Assembly: GCF_001049735.1 (NCBI RefSeq)
Contig: NZ_CVPC01000006.1
Span: 1 to 64,000, forward strand
DNA from: Nereida ignava
GTDB lineage: Bacteria; Pseudomonadota; Alphaproteobacteria; Rhodobacterales; Rhodobacteraceae
DNA length: 64,000 nucleotides
Direction of reading: 5' to 3'
A model generated the notes under the pieces. That model did not search any database. It worked only from the letters and a program-made list of their open reading frames with translations, and was not told where the DNA came from. A program made the position numbers and the translations under genes. Numbering within the stretch: position 1 is the first letter of the stretch; every line of letters begins with the position of its first letter. Shown piece by piece: positions 51,556 through 60,339 of this stretch.

Positions 51556-52260
51556 ATGCGGCGGATACGCGTGAAGGATGAACAGGCAGTGATTGAATTA
51601 CGCGATACAAGCTACTCCTACCGCGGTGGTGAGCCGTTGTTGCAGGGCATGACTTTGCAGGTTGCGCCCGGCTCTTTTCACTTCCTGACGGGGCCTTCAG
51701 GTGCTGGTAAGTCAACGTTGCTAAAGCTTATGTACGCAGAGCTGCAAGCAACGGGTGGCGCAGTAACACTTTTTGGTCAAGACTCTCGGGTCATGGACCG
51801 CAATGCGGTTGCAGATGTGCGCACGCGCATTGGTGTGGTGCATCAAGACTGTCAATTTTTGGATCATCTGAGCATCGCAGATAATGTGGCCCTTCCGTTG
51901 ATGGTTCAAGGGAAACCTGTGGGCTCTGACCTGCATGATCTACTTGCATGGGTTGGCCTGAGTGATCGGATGCACGCGTTTCCACCCGAACTATCAGGCG
52001 GTGAGCGGCAACGCGCAGCACTCGCGCGGGCAGTTATTTTGTCACCTGATGTGATTTTGGCTGATGAGCCTACGGGCAATATTGATTGGGATATGTCCCA
52101 ACGGGTTCTGCAGTTGTTGGTTGAGCTAAACAAAATGGGCAAAACAGTTATGGTGGCGACCCACGATATTGCGCTTATCCGTGCCGCGAAACCGCAGGTC
52201 TCAACGCGCATTTTGCGGATATCTAACAAACGCCTTCAATCTGCAGGGGCTGAGCTATGA
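51556..52260 (+). CDS. ftsE: Cell division ATP-binding protein FtsE
   Basis: FtsE is the ATPase of the FtsEX complex, which activates peptidoglycan hydrolases at the septum. The 234-residue protein has Walker A GPSGAGKST (46-54), the Q-loop HQDCQFLDHL, LSGGERQRAALARA and Walker B VILADEPTGNID. The stop overlaps the ftsX start (ATGA). The first 12 residues are not well conserved, and a start at a GTG about 15-30 bp downstream is possible. Confidence 0.94.
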   Translation: MRRIRVKDEQAVIELRDTSYSYRGGEPLLQGMTLQVAPGSFHFLTGPSGAGKSTLLKLMYAELQATGGAVTLFGQDSRVMDRNAVADVRTRIGVVHQDCQFLDHLSIADNVALPLMVQGKPVGSDLHDLLAWVGLSDRMHAFPPELSGGERQRAALARAVILSPDVILADEPTGNIDWDMSQRVLQLLVELNKMGKTVMVATHDIALIRAAKPQVSTRILRISNKRLQSAGAEL

Positions 52261-53153
52261 TAGCCGATACATTGCGCCTTATGATTGCGCCCAACAAAGC
52301 CTCGGACACGGTTGTGCCGCCCACTGGGTTTACTGCACGCCTTACGGTTTTTGCCGCCGGTGCAATGGCGTTTTTGGCTGTGTTTGCTTTGGCTTTATCC
52401 GTTTCAACAGGGCGCTTGGCGGACCGTTGGGAAGCCGAGCTGAACAGCAGCGTTACCATCCGGATATCCGCGCCCGCCGATCAGGTTGAAGCGCAAACGT
52501 TGGCCGTATTGAAAGTGCTGGACCAAACCGCAGGTGTGGCCTCGGCGCGCGCGCTTGAGCCTGATGAGCAGCGCGCACTTCTCGCGCCGTGGTTTGGGCC
52601 TGATGTGCCTCTTGAAGAGTTACCACTGCCCCGTTTGGTTGATGTTGTGCAGGGTCCACAAGGTCTTGATGCCGCGGGTCTGCGATTGCGTTTAGCGGCC
52701 GAGGTACCTGGGGCCGTGCTGGACGATCATAGCCGTTGGCGTGCGCCGTTGGTTGATGCTGCGCGGGCTTTGCGGATGCTGGGGTGGATTGCGCTTGGGC
52801 TTATTGGGATCACAACTGCTGCGATGATTACACTGGCGGCTAATGCGGCTTTGGCTGCAAACGCTCAGGTAATTCGTGTGCTGCGGCTTGTTGGTGCCCG
52901 CGATACATTCATTGCTGGGGCGTTTGTGCGTCGCTTTACGCTGCGCGGTTTGATCGGCGCTGCAGCAGGTACTACCGCTGGTATCGTGGCGATTATCTTG
53001 CTTCCGAACGGGGCCGAAGGCGGCTTTTTGACCGGTCTCGGTTTTGAGGGGCTTGGTTGGCTGTCGCCCGTTCTTATTCCGCCGCTTGGTGCTATTGTGG
53101 CCTTCGCCGCAACACGCGCGGCGGCTCTTCGTACTTTGTCAGGACTTCGCTAA
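52257..53153 (+). CDS. ftsX: Cell division protein FtsX
   Basis: The membrane partner of FtsE. The 298-residue protein has an N-terminal membrane helix (about 25-48), a periplasmic domain with SVTIRISAP and LPLPRLVDV (about 60-165), and three further helices (about 170-195, 225-250, 265-285). That is the normal four-helix FtsX topology. It overlaps ftsE by 4 bp, and plsC starts at the base after its stop codon. Confidence 0.92.
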   Translation: MIADTLRLMIAPNKASDTVVPPTGFTARLTVFAAGAMAFLAVFALALSVSTGRLADRWEAELNSSVTIRISAPADQVEAQTLAVLKVLDQTAGVASARALEPDEQRALLAPWFGPDVPLEELPLPRLVDVVQGPQGLDAAGLRLRLAAEVPGAVLDDHSRWRAPLVDAARALRMLGWIALGLIGITTAAMITLAANAALAANAQVIRVLRLVGARDTFIAGAFVRRFTLRGLIGAAAGTTAGIVAIILLPNGAEGGFLTGLGFEGLGWLSPVLIPPLGAIVAFAATRAAALRTLSGLR

Positions 53154-53876
53154 ATGCAGTATTTGCGCTCGCTTGTTTTTGTTGGCCTTATTTATTTTCT
53201 CATGCCGATCGTTGGTTTGCTTTGGATGCCGTGGGCGATTTTTGATCGACGCGGTGCGCTATCTGCGTGCAAGTCTTTCTCACGGATCGTGTTCTTTCTT
53301 GCCCGTCCTATGGTGGGTCTGAAAGTCGAGGTGCGCGGCACACCCCCCTCTGGTGAGGTGATTGTCGCCGCCAAGCACCAGTCGTTCCTCGACATTATGA
53401 TGATCTTTACAGCTTGTCCCTCTGCGCGTTTCATCATGAAAAAGGAAATTCTTTATACGCCGGTTATCGGGCTTTATGCGTGGCGGCTGGATTGCATTGC
53501 TGTTGATCGTGGCAAGAAAATGCAAGCAATTGAGAAGATGAAGACCGACGTACAGGCAGGTGTGAAACACCCCGGTCAGCTGATTATTTACCCCCAAGGA
53601 ACGCGCGTCGCACCGGGTGTCGAGAAGCCCTATAAAGTGGGTACGGCCGTGATCTATGACCAATTGCAACAGCCTTGTGTTCCGGTGGCAACCAACGTTG
53701 GCGTGTTTTGGCCGCGCACGGGCATTATGCGCAAACCAGGTACGGCTGTTGTTGAGTTTTTGCCCGTCATACCTGCAGGCCTGCCGCTTGATGACTTCCG
53801 AAAGCGTTTGCAGTCAGACATTGAAGGCGCATCAGACGCACTTTTGGATGAGGCCGGCTTCAAGCGGCCTCAGTAA
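53154..53876 (+). CDS. plsC: 1-acyl-sn-glycerol-3-phosphate acyltransferase
   Basis: PlsC adds the second acyl chain to lysophosphatidic acid to make phosphatidic acid. The 240-residue protein has the acyltransferase H75-x4-D80 motif (HQSFLD) and the later YPQGTR substrate motif, after an N-terminal membrane segment. It starts immediately after the ftsX stop, so ftsE-ftsX-plsC form one unit. It acts after PlsY, encoded at 9204-9794. Confidence 0.94.
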   Translation: MQYLRSLVFVGLIYFLMPIVGLLWMPWAIFDRRGALSACKSFSRIVFFLARPMVGLKVEVRGTPPSGEVIVAAKHQSFLDIMMIFTACPSARFIMKKEILYTPVIGLYAWRLDCIAVDRGKKMQAIEKMKTDVQAGVKHPGQLIIYPQGTRVAPGVEKPYKVGTAVIYDQLQQPCVPVATNVGVFWPRTGIMRKPGTAVVEFLPVIPAGLPLDDFRKRLQSDIEGASDALLDEAGFKRPQ

Positions 53877-53940
53877 TTTGAATGACGTTCCACGGTGGAA
53901 GCCGCGCGGCGCTAGATGCTGCCTATGACAGGCTGGTTAG

Positions 53941-54906
53941 TTAAGCCGCAAGGCCCTTGCTGCCCAAGTCCAAGAACTTCTGACGGCGCTCTTTGAGCAG
54001 CTCATCAGGGCTCATCTTGCCGAGCGTTGCCATCATCTCGCTGATGCCTTTGCCAACATCGGCGATCGTATCATCAATATTGCGGTGGGCGCCGCCAAGT
54101 GCTTCTTTGATGATGCTGTCGCAAATTCCAAGCTTTGTCAGATCTTGCGCGGTCAAACGCAGTGCTTCTGCGGCTTCGCGCATTTTCTCCGCGTCTTTCC
54201 AAAGGATCGATGCGCAGCCCTCGGGTGAAATGACCGAATAGACAGAGTGCTCCAGCATGATCAGACGGTTGGCCGTGGCAAATGCAACCGCTCCGCCCGA
54301 GCCACCCTCACCGATGACAACTGATACCAGCGGCACGCGTAGCTGAAGGCATTTTTGAGTTGAGCGCGCGATTGCCTCGCTTTGCCCGCGTTCTTCAGCG
54401 CCTTTGCCGGGGTAGGCGCCGGGGGTGTCCACAAGCGTGATAACAGGCAGGCCAAATCGATCTGCCATATCCATCAACCGAACCGCCTTACGGTAGCCTT
54501 CAGGGCGCGCCATGCCGAAATTACGCTCGAGCCGCGTTTTGGTGTCATAGCCCTTTTCGTGGCCGATCACGACAACTGGCGCGTCGTTGAAACGTGCAAG
54601 GCCGCCCATAACGGCATCGTCTTCGCCAAATGCACGGTCACCAGCAAGCGGGGTGTATTCTGTAAAAAGCGCCTCAATGTAATCTTTACAGTGGGGCCGC
54701 TCTGGGTGACGCGCGATCTGGCATTTGCGCCACGGCGTCAGGTTGTTTTTGTAAAGATCGACCAGCATATCTGCTGCTTTTTTATCCAGCGCAGCGGCCT
54801 CTTTAGAGATGTCCATTTCCTCATTGCCACGTGCCATCGCGCGAAGCTCTTCAGCTTTTCCCTCAATCTCGGCGAGGGGTTTTTCAAAATCGAGGTAATG
54901 TGTCAT
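53941..54906 (-). CDS. accA: Acetyl-CoA carboxylase carboxyltransferase subunit alpha
   Basis: AccA and AccD form the carboxyltransferase of acetyl-CoA carboxylase, the first step of fatty-acid synthesis. The 321-residue protein has the typical [14 protein letters not shown] start, [17 protein letters not shown], the GREKG-like [24 protein letters not shown] region split over its first half, TPGAYPG and [11 protein letters not shown]. It stands alone, 140 bp after the mcl1 stop on the same strand, with a GC-rich hairpin between them. Confidence 0.96.
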   Translation of the reverse strand: MTHYLDFEKPLAEIEGKAEELRAMARGNEEMDISKEAAALDKKAADMLVDLYKNNLTPWRKCQIARHPERPHCKDYIEALFTEYTPLAGDRAFGEDDAVMGGLARFNDAPVVVIGHEKGYDTKTRLERNFGMARPEGYRKAVRLMDMADRFGLPVITLVDTPGAYPGKGAEERGQSEAIARSTQKCLQLRVPLVSVVIGEGGSGGAVAFATANRLIMLEHSVYSVISPEGCASILWKDAEKMREAAEALRLTAQDLTKLGICDSIIKEALGGAHRNIDDTIADVGKGISEMMATLGKMSPDELLKERRQKFLDLGSKGLAA

Positions 54907-54992
54907 GGTCTACCGCTTTATCTGCCTGTTGCTTGGTTATATGGCGTCAAGGCGCGCATGATGCAACTGCGGATCAGAAAACAGCACAATAG

Positions 54993-55020
54993 AAACGGGG
55001 GCCATCGCGGCCCGCCGTTT
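54993..55020 (-). terminator. GC-rich hairpin downstream of mcl1
   Basis: AAACGG-GGGCC pairs with GGCCC-CCGTTT across a short loop, with one bulged base, 27 nt after the mcl1 stop on the minus strand. It ends in TTTCTATT rather than a clean T run. It is a likely terminator separating mcl1 from accA. Confidence 0.5.
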
Positions 55021-55046
55021 AGGTTTTCTCAATGTCGTGGGCGCGC

Positions 55047-56006
55047 TTATGCGCCGCTGATCATCTCGGATTGCTTTACGATGACTTCGGCTTGTTTGAT
55101 CGAGGCGATATCGACCAGCCGACCTTTATAGACTGTGGCACCTTCACCGTTGGCTTTGGCTTGTTCCATCGCTGCCAGAATTTCGCGTGCTTCCGCGACT
55201 GCCTCGTCTGAGGGGGTGAACACTTGGTTGGCCAGTGCGATTTGCTTGGGGTGGATGGCCCATTTGCCAACCATACCCAAAGTTGCGCTGCGTTTGGCTT
55301 GTGCAATATAGCCTGCGTCATCGCTGAAATCGCCAAAAGGGCCGTCCACGGGCAGAACACCGTGCGTGCGGCATGCCGCAACAATCGCTGCTTGCGCCCA
55401 GTGCCAAGGGTCTGACCAATGCTGTGTTTCGCCGCGCAACATGTAATAGTTTTCTTGGGTGCCGCCGATGCCAGTTGTTTGCATTCCCATGCTTGCCGCA
55501 AAATCAGCCGCACCAAGGCTCATCGCTTCGAGACGGGGGGAGGCGGCAGCGATTTCTTCGACATGTGCAATGCCTGCCGCACTTTCGATGATGACTTCCA
55601 ATGCGATCCGCTTACTGCGGCCTTTCGCGGCCTCCACTGCTGTGACAAGCGCATCAACTGCGTAGATATCAGCCGCGCAGCCAACTTTTGGGATCATGAT
55701 TTGGTCAAGGCGGTCGCCGGCTTGTTCAAGCAGATCAACTACATCGCGGTACCAATAAGGGGTATCGAGTGAGTTAATTCGAACGCTCAGTGTCTTTGTG
55801 TTCCAATCCACTTCATTGATCGCTTCGATGACGTTTTTGCGGGCAACATCTTTGTCCGTTGGGGCGACTGAGTCCTCAAGATCAAGGTTGATCACGTCTG
55901 CTGCAGAGGCCGCCATTTTTTCAAACAGCTTGGTGTTTGAGCCGGGTCCAAACAATTGGCAGCGGTTCGGGCGGGCGGCAGGGCTGGGTTGCAGGGTGAA
56001 AGACAT
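55047..56006 (-). CDS. mcl1: L-malyl-CoA/beta-methylmalyl-CoA lyase
   Basis: Mcl1 cleaves beta-methylmalyl-CoA to glyoxylate and propionyl-CoA, and malyl-CoA to glyoxylate and acetyl-CoA, in the ethylmalonyl-CoA pathway. From the ATG at 56006 it has 319 residues. ARPNRCQLFGPGS, INLDLEDSV, MIPKVGCAADIYAV, GAADFAASMGMQTTG and GKWAIHPKQ match the Rhodobacter enzyme closely. A longer frame from 56141 would add 45 residues lacking any family likeness. It diverges from dgcN across a 212-bp region with two palindromes. Confidence 0.95.
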   Translation of the reverse strand: MSFTLQPSPAARPNRCQLFGPGSNTKLFEKMAASAADVINLDLEDSVAPTDKDVARKNVIEAINEVDWNTKTLSVRINSLDTPYWYRDVVDLLEQAGDRLDQIMIPKVGCAADIYAVDALVTAVEAAKGRSKRIALEVIIESAAGIAHVEEIAAASPRLEAMSLGAADFAASMGMQTTGIGGTQENYYMLRGETQHWSDPWHWAQAAIVAACRTHGVLPVDGPFGDFSDDAGYIAQAKRSATLGMVGKWAIHPKQIALANQVFTPSDEAVAEAREILAAMEQAKANGEGATVYKGRLVDIASIKQAEVIVKQSEMISGA

Positions 56007-56030
56007 ATGTCGGCCTCGTGCGTAATGAAG

Positions 56031-56049
56031 TTGCGTATAATTATCGCAA
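56031..56049. promoter_or_regulatory. Palindrome in the mcl1 promoter region
   Basis: TTGCG-T-ATAATTAT-CGCAA is a near-perfect palindrome of 19 bp, starting 24 bp before the mcl1 ATG. Its centre contains a -10-like TATAAT. A repressor bound here would block mcl1 transcription, and perhaps dgcN. Confidence 0.5.
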
Positions 56050-56136
56050 TTCGATACATTGTTGCCTGCGCGTCTGCAAGGACTGTTTTGCATGTGCAGC
56101 ATTTTCACATTTTTGGGAATTCTTCGAATATTCTTG

Positions 56137-56148
56137 CGCATTAATGCG
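56137..56148. promoter_or_regulatory. Perfect 12-bp palindrome ahead of dgcN
   Basis: CGCATTAATGCG is fully symmetrical and lies 70 bp before the dgcN start, within an AT-rich stretch. GAAT-TTCG-like half sites flank it (TTCGAATATTC at about 56123-56133; AATTCG just after). It is a candidate operator or activator site of the divergent promoter region. Confidence 0.45.
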
Positions 56149-56218
56149 GAAATTCGTCGATTTAGGGAGAATATCTTGCGCCAAACCGTGGATATGTGAG
56201 GAAAATGGAGATTCTAAA

Positions 56219-57220
56219 ATGATTCAGACACCTTACCTTCTGTTCCTCGGCGATGCCCCTGATCAACTTGCAGCAAAAGTGGCGCGCGGCATTGCTGATT
56301 GGCGCCCTGAAAACTCGGTTGGCCAGTTCCGTATGGAAGGCTGCGGTGCGGATGTCGGTCTGCCTGACATGACACTTGAAGAAGGTTTGGCTGCTGGTGC
56401 GAAAACACTCGTGATTGGTGTGGCCAACCGTGGCGGTGTGATTTCTGACGCGTGGAAAGAGATCCTCGTGAAAGCGCTGCAGCTTGGCTATGACATCGCG
56501 TCTGGCCTGCATAATTTGCTGCGTGACGAAGACGAGTTGATGGCCGCTGCCCGCGTGAATGGCCGCACGTTGTTCGACGTACGTATCCCGTCTGTTGCTT
56601 ACCCGATTGCTAACGGCAAAAAGCGCACAGGTAAGCGTTGTCTGGCTGTCGGCACAGATTGCTCTGTGGGCAAGATGTACACTGGTCTGTGCATGGATGC
56701 GGAAATGCGCAAGCGTGGTATGAAGTCGACGTTCCGCCCCACAGGTCAGACGGGTATTCTGATCACCGGTGGTGGCGTGCCGCTTGATGCTGTGGTTGCT
56801 GATTTCATGGCCGGCTCTGTTGAATACCTGACCCCTGACAACGATGCAGATCACTGGGATCACATCGAAGGGCAGGGCAGCTTGTTCCACGTTTCTTATT
56901 CCGGCGTGACGATGGCCTTGATCCACGGTGGTCAGCCTGATGCGATTGTGTTGGCCCATGAACCAACACGCGATCACATGCGCGGTTTACCCGAGTATCA
57001 GCAGCCCACCCTTGAGGAGCTACGCGACATGGCGTTGCCACTGGCCCGCGTTGCCAACCCCGCGTGTCAGGTCATCGGTGTGTCTGTGAACACCCAGCAC
57101 ATGGGCGAAGATGAAGCCAAAGCGTATCTTGCTAACATTGAAAGCCGCATGGGTTTGCCAGCCACAGATCCGTACCGTTTTGGTGCTGAAAAGTTGGTCG
57201 ATGCGCTGGAAGCGCTATGA
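56219..57220 (+). CDS. dgcN: DUF1611-family protein, D-glutamate N-acetyltransferase DgcN
   Basis: A 333-residue DUF1611 protein. Next to an enolase-family racemase it fits DgcN, which acetylates D-glutamate in the recently described D-glutamate catabolic route of marine bacteria. GTDCSVGKMYT is a P-loop-like segment, and FRPTGQTGILITGGGVPLD is typical of the family. I used the ATG at 56219 (MIQTPYLLFLG); an upstream frame from 56018 crosses the promoter region. The stop overlaps dgcA (ATGA). The substrate assignment is by family and context, not proven for this gene. Confidence 0.88.
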   Translation: MIQTPYLLFLGDAPDQLAAKVARGIADWRPENSVGQFRMEGCGADVGLPDMTLEEGLAAGAKTLVIGVANRGGVISDAWKEILVKALQLGYDIASGLHNLLRDEDELMAAARVNGRTLFDVRIPSVAYPIANGKKRTGKRCLAVGTDCSVGKMYTGLCMDAEMRKRGMKSTFRPTGQTGILITGGGVPLDAVVADFMAGSVEYLTPDNDADHWDHIEGQGSLFHVSYSGVTMALIHGGQPDAIVLAHEPTRDHMRGLPEYQQPTLEELRDMALPLARVANPACQVIGVSVNTQHMGEDEAKAYLANIESRMGLPATDPYRFGAEKLVDALEAL

Positions 57221-58179
57221 TCGAAGTCCACGCTGATACGTTCAAGTTAGCGCAGGTTTTTACCATTAGCCGCGGTTCAAGGACCGCGGCCGAAGTGCTT
57301 ACGGTCAAGGTGACGCGCAACGGTGTTACCGGTTGGGGTGAATGTGTGCCCTATGCCCGTTATGATGAAACGCTGCAGTCGGTGACCGATCAGATCAATA
57401 GCCTTCCCGCAGACATTGACCGTACTGCGCTGCAGTCAGCGCTACCTGCCGGCGCTGCGCGGAACGCGGTTGATTGTGCGTTATGGGACCTTGAGGCAAA
57501 GACGAAAGGCCTGCGGGTTTGGGACTTGATCGGCGTCGCCGCGCCTAAGCCCGAGATTACGGCCTACACGCTGTCGCTTGATACACCTGAAAATATGCGT
57601 GCGCAGGCCGCCAAAAATGCCGCGCGCCCGCTTTTGAAGATCAAACTTGGGACACCTGATGACATGCCGCGTCTTGAAGCGGTGCGCGCCGGTGCGCCTG
57701 ATACGCCGATCATCATTGATGCCAACGAAGGCTGGTCTGCCGAGGTATATTCAGAGCTTGCACCGCATTTGATCCGTTTGGGCGTAAAGATGGTTGAGCA
57801 GCCACTTCCCGCGGGTGCCGATGACATGTTGGGCGAGATTGACCGCCCGTTGCCGGTGTGTGCGGATGAGGCGTGCCATGACCGCGCCAGCTTGCCAAAA
57901 TTGGTTGGAAAATACGATATGGTGAACATCAAGCTGGATAAAACCGGTGGTTTAACCGAGGCGCTAGCCCTGAACGCCGCAGCGCGTGAGGCGGGCTTTC
58001 AAGTGATGGTTGGCTGCATGGTCGGATCTTCACTTGCGATGGCACCTGCGACAATTGTTGCCCAGGGTGCAGAGTTCACAGACCTTGACGGGCCGCTTTT
58101 GTTGGCGGAAGACCGCGATACACCACTGTTATTCGATGCGGCGGGCGTGCACGCTCCTGCAGCACCCCTCTGGGGCTAA
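57217..58179 (+). CDS. dgcA: Enolase-superfamily racemase, N-acetyl-D-glutamate racemase DgcA
   Basis: A 320-residue member of the muconate-lactonizing/dipeptide-epimerase group. The metal ligands D168, E194 and D217 and the two lysine acid/base centres (K141-x-K143 and K239/K242 in NIKLDKTGG) are all present, so it should be active. Together with dgcN it would convert D-glutamate through N-acetyl-D-glutamate to N-acetyl-L-glutamate. As a family-level alternative it could be an L-Ala-D/L-Glu epimerase of peptidoglycan recycling. It overlaps dgcN by 4 bp. Confidence 0.87.
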   Translation: MIEVHADTFKLAQVFTISRGSRTAAEVLTVKVTRNGVTGWGECVPYARYDETLQSVTDQINSLPADIDRTALQSALPAGAARNAVDCALWDLEAKTKGLRVWDLIGVAAPKPEITAYTLSLDTPENMRAQAAKNAARPLLKIKLGTPDDMPRLEAVRAGAPDTPIIIDANEGWSAEVYSELAPHLIRLGVKMVEQPLPAGADDMLGEIDRPLPVCADEACHDRASLPKLVGKYDMVNIKLDKTGGLTEALALNAAAREAGFQVMVGCMVGSSLAMAPATIVAQGAEFTDLDGPLLLAEDRDTPLLFDAAGVHAPAAPLWG

Positions 58180-58199
58180 GAAAAAAGAGAGAAACTGAT

Positions 58200-59054
58200 A
58201 TGACACGCACTGTATATGTGAACGGCCAATATCTGCCGGAAAACGAAGCTACTGTTTCGATCTTTGATCGCGGCTTCTTGTTTGCTGATGGGGTCTATGA
58301 GGTCACTTCTGTCATTGGCGGCAAGCTGCTTGATTTTGATGGCCACGCTGTGCGTCTTGAGCGGTCACTGAACGAGCTTGAGATGGCGCATCCGGTCACC
58401 AAAGACGAGCTGCTGGAAATTCACCGCCAATTGGTTGAGCGCAACGAGATCACAGATGGTTTAGTATATCTTCAGATTACACGCGGTGCAGCCGATCGCG
58501 ATTTTGCCTATCCAAAAGATGCAGAGCCTACCATTGTTTTGTTCACGCAAAACAAGCCCGGCCTTGCGCAAAGCCCTGTTGCTGACAAAGGCATGAAAGT
58601 GATCTCAATCGAGGATCAACGCTGGGGCCGTCGTGACATCAAGACTGTTCAGCTGCTTTATCCTTCAATGGGCAAGATGGCTGCAAAAGCGCAGGGTGCT
58701 GATGATGCATGGATGGTAGAAGATGGTTTCGTAACCGAAGGCACCTCAAACAACGCGTATATTATCAAAGACAACGTTCTGATTACGCGTCATTTGGGAA
58801 ATGAAATTCTTCATGGGATTACACGCAAAGCCGTACTTGAGTTTGCGCGCGTTGCACAAATCACCGTCGAGGAACGTTCATTCACGATGGAAGAAGCTAA
58901 GGCGGCGGACGAAGCGTTCATTACGTCTGCGACCACTTTCGTGATGCCCGTGGTGCAAATTGATGACACGCCAATCGGGTCGGGTCAGCCAGGTCCGTTG
59001 ACCAAGCGCCTTCGTGAGATTTACCTCGAAGAAAGCATCAAAGCCGCAATCTAA
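58200..59054 (+). CDS. D-amino-acid transaminase (class IV)
   Basis: A 284-residue fold-type IV PLP enzyme. The catalytic lysine is K148 in RRDIKTVQLL, with the conserved DRGFLFADGVYEV at 23-35 and EGTSNNAYI after it. It would move amino groups between D-amino acids and 2-oxo acids, producing or consuming D-glutamate, which fits the dgcN-dgcA genes directly upstream (20 bp). A strong terminator follows, closing the unit. Confidence 0.9.
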   Translation: MTRTVYVNGQYLPENEATVSIFDRGFLFADGVYEVTSVIGGKLLDFDGHAVRLERSLNELEMAHPVTKDELLEIHRQLVERNEITDGLVYLQITRGAADRDFAYPKDAEPTIVLFTQNKPGLAQSPVADKGMKVISIEDQRWGRRDIKTVQLLYPSMGKMAAKAQGADDAWMVEDGFVTEGTSNNAYIIKDNVLITRHLGNEILHGITRKAVLEFARVAQITVEERSFTMEEAKAADEAFITSATTFVMPVVQIDDTPIGSGQPGPLTKRLREIYLEESIKAAI

Positions 59055-59075
59055 TGCGCCTCTAGATGTAACGGA

Positions 59076-59108
59076 AAAGGCAGGCCTAGCGTGGCCTGCC
59101 TTTTTTTT
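59076..59108 (+). terminator. Intrinsic terminator of the dgc operon
   Basis: AAGGCAGGCC and GGCCTGCCTT form a perfect 10-bp stem with a 6-nt loop, followed by eight T residues. It lies just after the transaminase gene. Because the 5' side has AAAA, it may also stop the convergent DUF1244 transcript on the minus strand. Confidence 0.92.
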
Positions 59109-59130
59109 AGTTACAAATTGATTGTCGCGT

Positions 59131-59424
59131 TCAGCCGTGGCTGTCTTTGAATGCCTCTTTGGCGGCATCGCTGGCGTCTGTTTGGTATTTTTCTTTCCAC
59201 TCCGAGAAGGGCATGCCGTAGAAGCTTTCACGCGCCTTGTCTTTGCTGAGCTCAATGCCTTTCTCTGCAGCAGCTTCTTGGTACCAGCGGCTCAGGCAGT
59301 TGCGGCAAAAACCGGCTAAATTCATCATGTCGATGTTTTGAACGTCTTTGCGGTCTTCCATCAGGTGTTTCTGAAGGCGGCGAAAGGCGGCTGCTTCAAG
59401 TTCGATTTGTGTCTGTGCGTCCAT
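59131..59424 (-). CDS. DUF1244 family protein
   Basis: A 97-residue all-alpha protein of DUF1244 (SMc04047-like). The block NIDMMNLAGFCRNCLSRWY with its C-x2-C and GMPFSEWKEKYQ are diagnostic. The function is unknown. It is downstream of an N-formylglutamate amidohydrolase gene on the same strand (about 47 bp), and this neighbour relation is seen in several rhodobacteral genomes, from memory. Confidence 0.91.
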   Translation of the reverse strand: MDAQTQIELEAAAFRRLQKHLMEDRKDVQNIDMMNLAGFCRNCLSRWYQEAAAEKGIELSKDKARESFYGMPFSEWKEKYQTDASDAAKEAFKDSHG

Positions 59425-59471
59425 TATTGGGATCCTTTTGGGAAGGGGGGGCTTCGTGGCTAGGGTTTATT

Positions 59472-60212
59472 TCAGACTTGGGCATCTGAAAGAGCGGCTT
59501 CAAGAATTGGGGCTAAGCGTTGCGCCCATTCTTTTTGCTGTGCATCAGTTTCAATCAGATCATTGCGAATTTCGATCAGCACGTTAGGGCGACCGTGCTG
59601 AAGTGCATGAGTATCAATAGCATCACCGCGTAAGTGTCCTGCGTATGGCTCGTTATCGCCAACGCATAGGCCAGCGTTTCGCAAATGGGTGAGCGTGGGC
59701 GCGGACAGGCGCGTGTCGCTTGCATAGAGTACACCAACCTCCCACGGGCGTTTTGGCCTGCCGTTAAGTTGCGGTGTGAAACTGTGAATGGCGCAGATCA
59801 CCGTGTCCTCGCGCCGCGCTGCCAGTTCTGCATATTTGGCGTGGTAGGGGGTATAGCACAGCTCCATCCGCTCGGCTGTATTGGCATCGCGGTTTGCTGG
59901 GATCAACGTGCCGTCATAGAGTTTCATCACCAACGTTGGATCATCTGCGCCACGATTTGGATCAATTACCAGCCGCGAAAAGTCGGACCATATCACTGGG
60001 CTATCAAGATATTCCCCAAGCGCGCGGCTGACCCCAAGTGCGCCGATATCATATGCGATGTGGCGTTCCATATCTGCGGGCGCCAAGCCTAACGTGCCGC
60101 CCTCGATGAGCGGTGGAATTTGGTTGGTTGCGTGATCGCAGGTAACAAGCCAGCGGCCTGCGCGCGTTGCACCTTCGGAATGAACAGGGCTGTAGGGGGT
60201 TGATTGTGACAT
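59472..60212 (-). CDS. N-formylglutamate amidohydrolase
   Basis: A 246-residue zinc hydrolase that cleaves N-formyl-L-glutamate to formate and glutamate, known from histidine degradation, or that acts on related N-acyl substrates. The family features WLVTCDHATN, IWSDFSRLVIDPNRG, HSFTP and VLIEIRNDLI are visible. The ATG at 60212 follows AAGGAG at about 10 nt; a TTG 21 bp upstream is rejected. No hut genes lie next to it; a role in N-acylglutamate metabolism along with the dgc genes is an open possibility. Confidence 0.9.
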   Translation of the reverse strand: MSQSTPYSPVHSEGATRAGRWLVTCDHATNQIPPLIEGGTLGLAPADMERHIAYDIGALGVSRALGEYLDSPVIWSDFSRLVIDPNRGADDPTLVMKLYDGTLIPANRDANTAERMELCYTPYHAKYAELAARREDTVICAIHSFTPQLNGRPKRPWEVGVLYASDTRLSAPTLTHLRNAGLCVGDNEPYAGHLRGDAIDTHALQHGRPNVLIEIRNDLIETDAQQKEWAQRLAPILEAALSDAQV

Positions 60213-60339
60213 GCGTGTGAAACTCCTTGGCAACCCTCATACGGCAGTTGTGATAGTTTGGGAATTGGGTCATATAGACATCAACTGATAGCGGTAACAG
60301 GTCACGACGGCCACCGCGCGCCGAACGAAGGATAACGAT

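Noticed and set aside
54382-55131. Plus-strand frame of 249 codons opposite accA
   Set aside because: accA has all its motifs on the minus strand. The frame runs on through the intergenic hairpin, which is unusual for a real gene here.
56007-56141. N-terminal extension of mcl1 by 45 residues
   Set aside because: The extension crosses the promoter region and palindromes, and the family starts at MSFTLQPSP.
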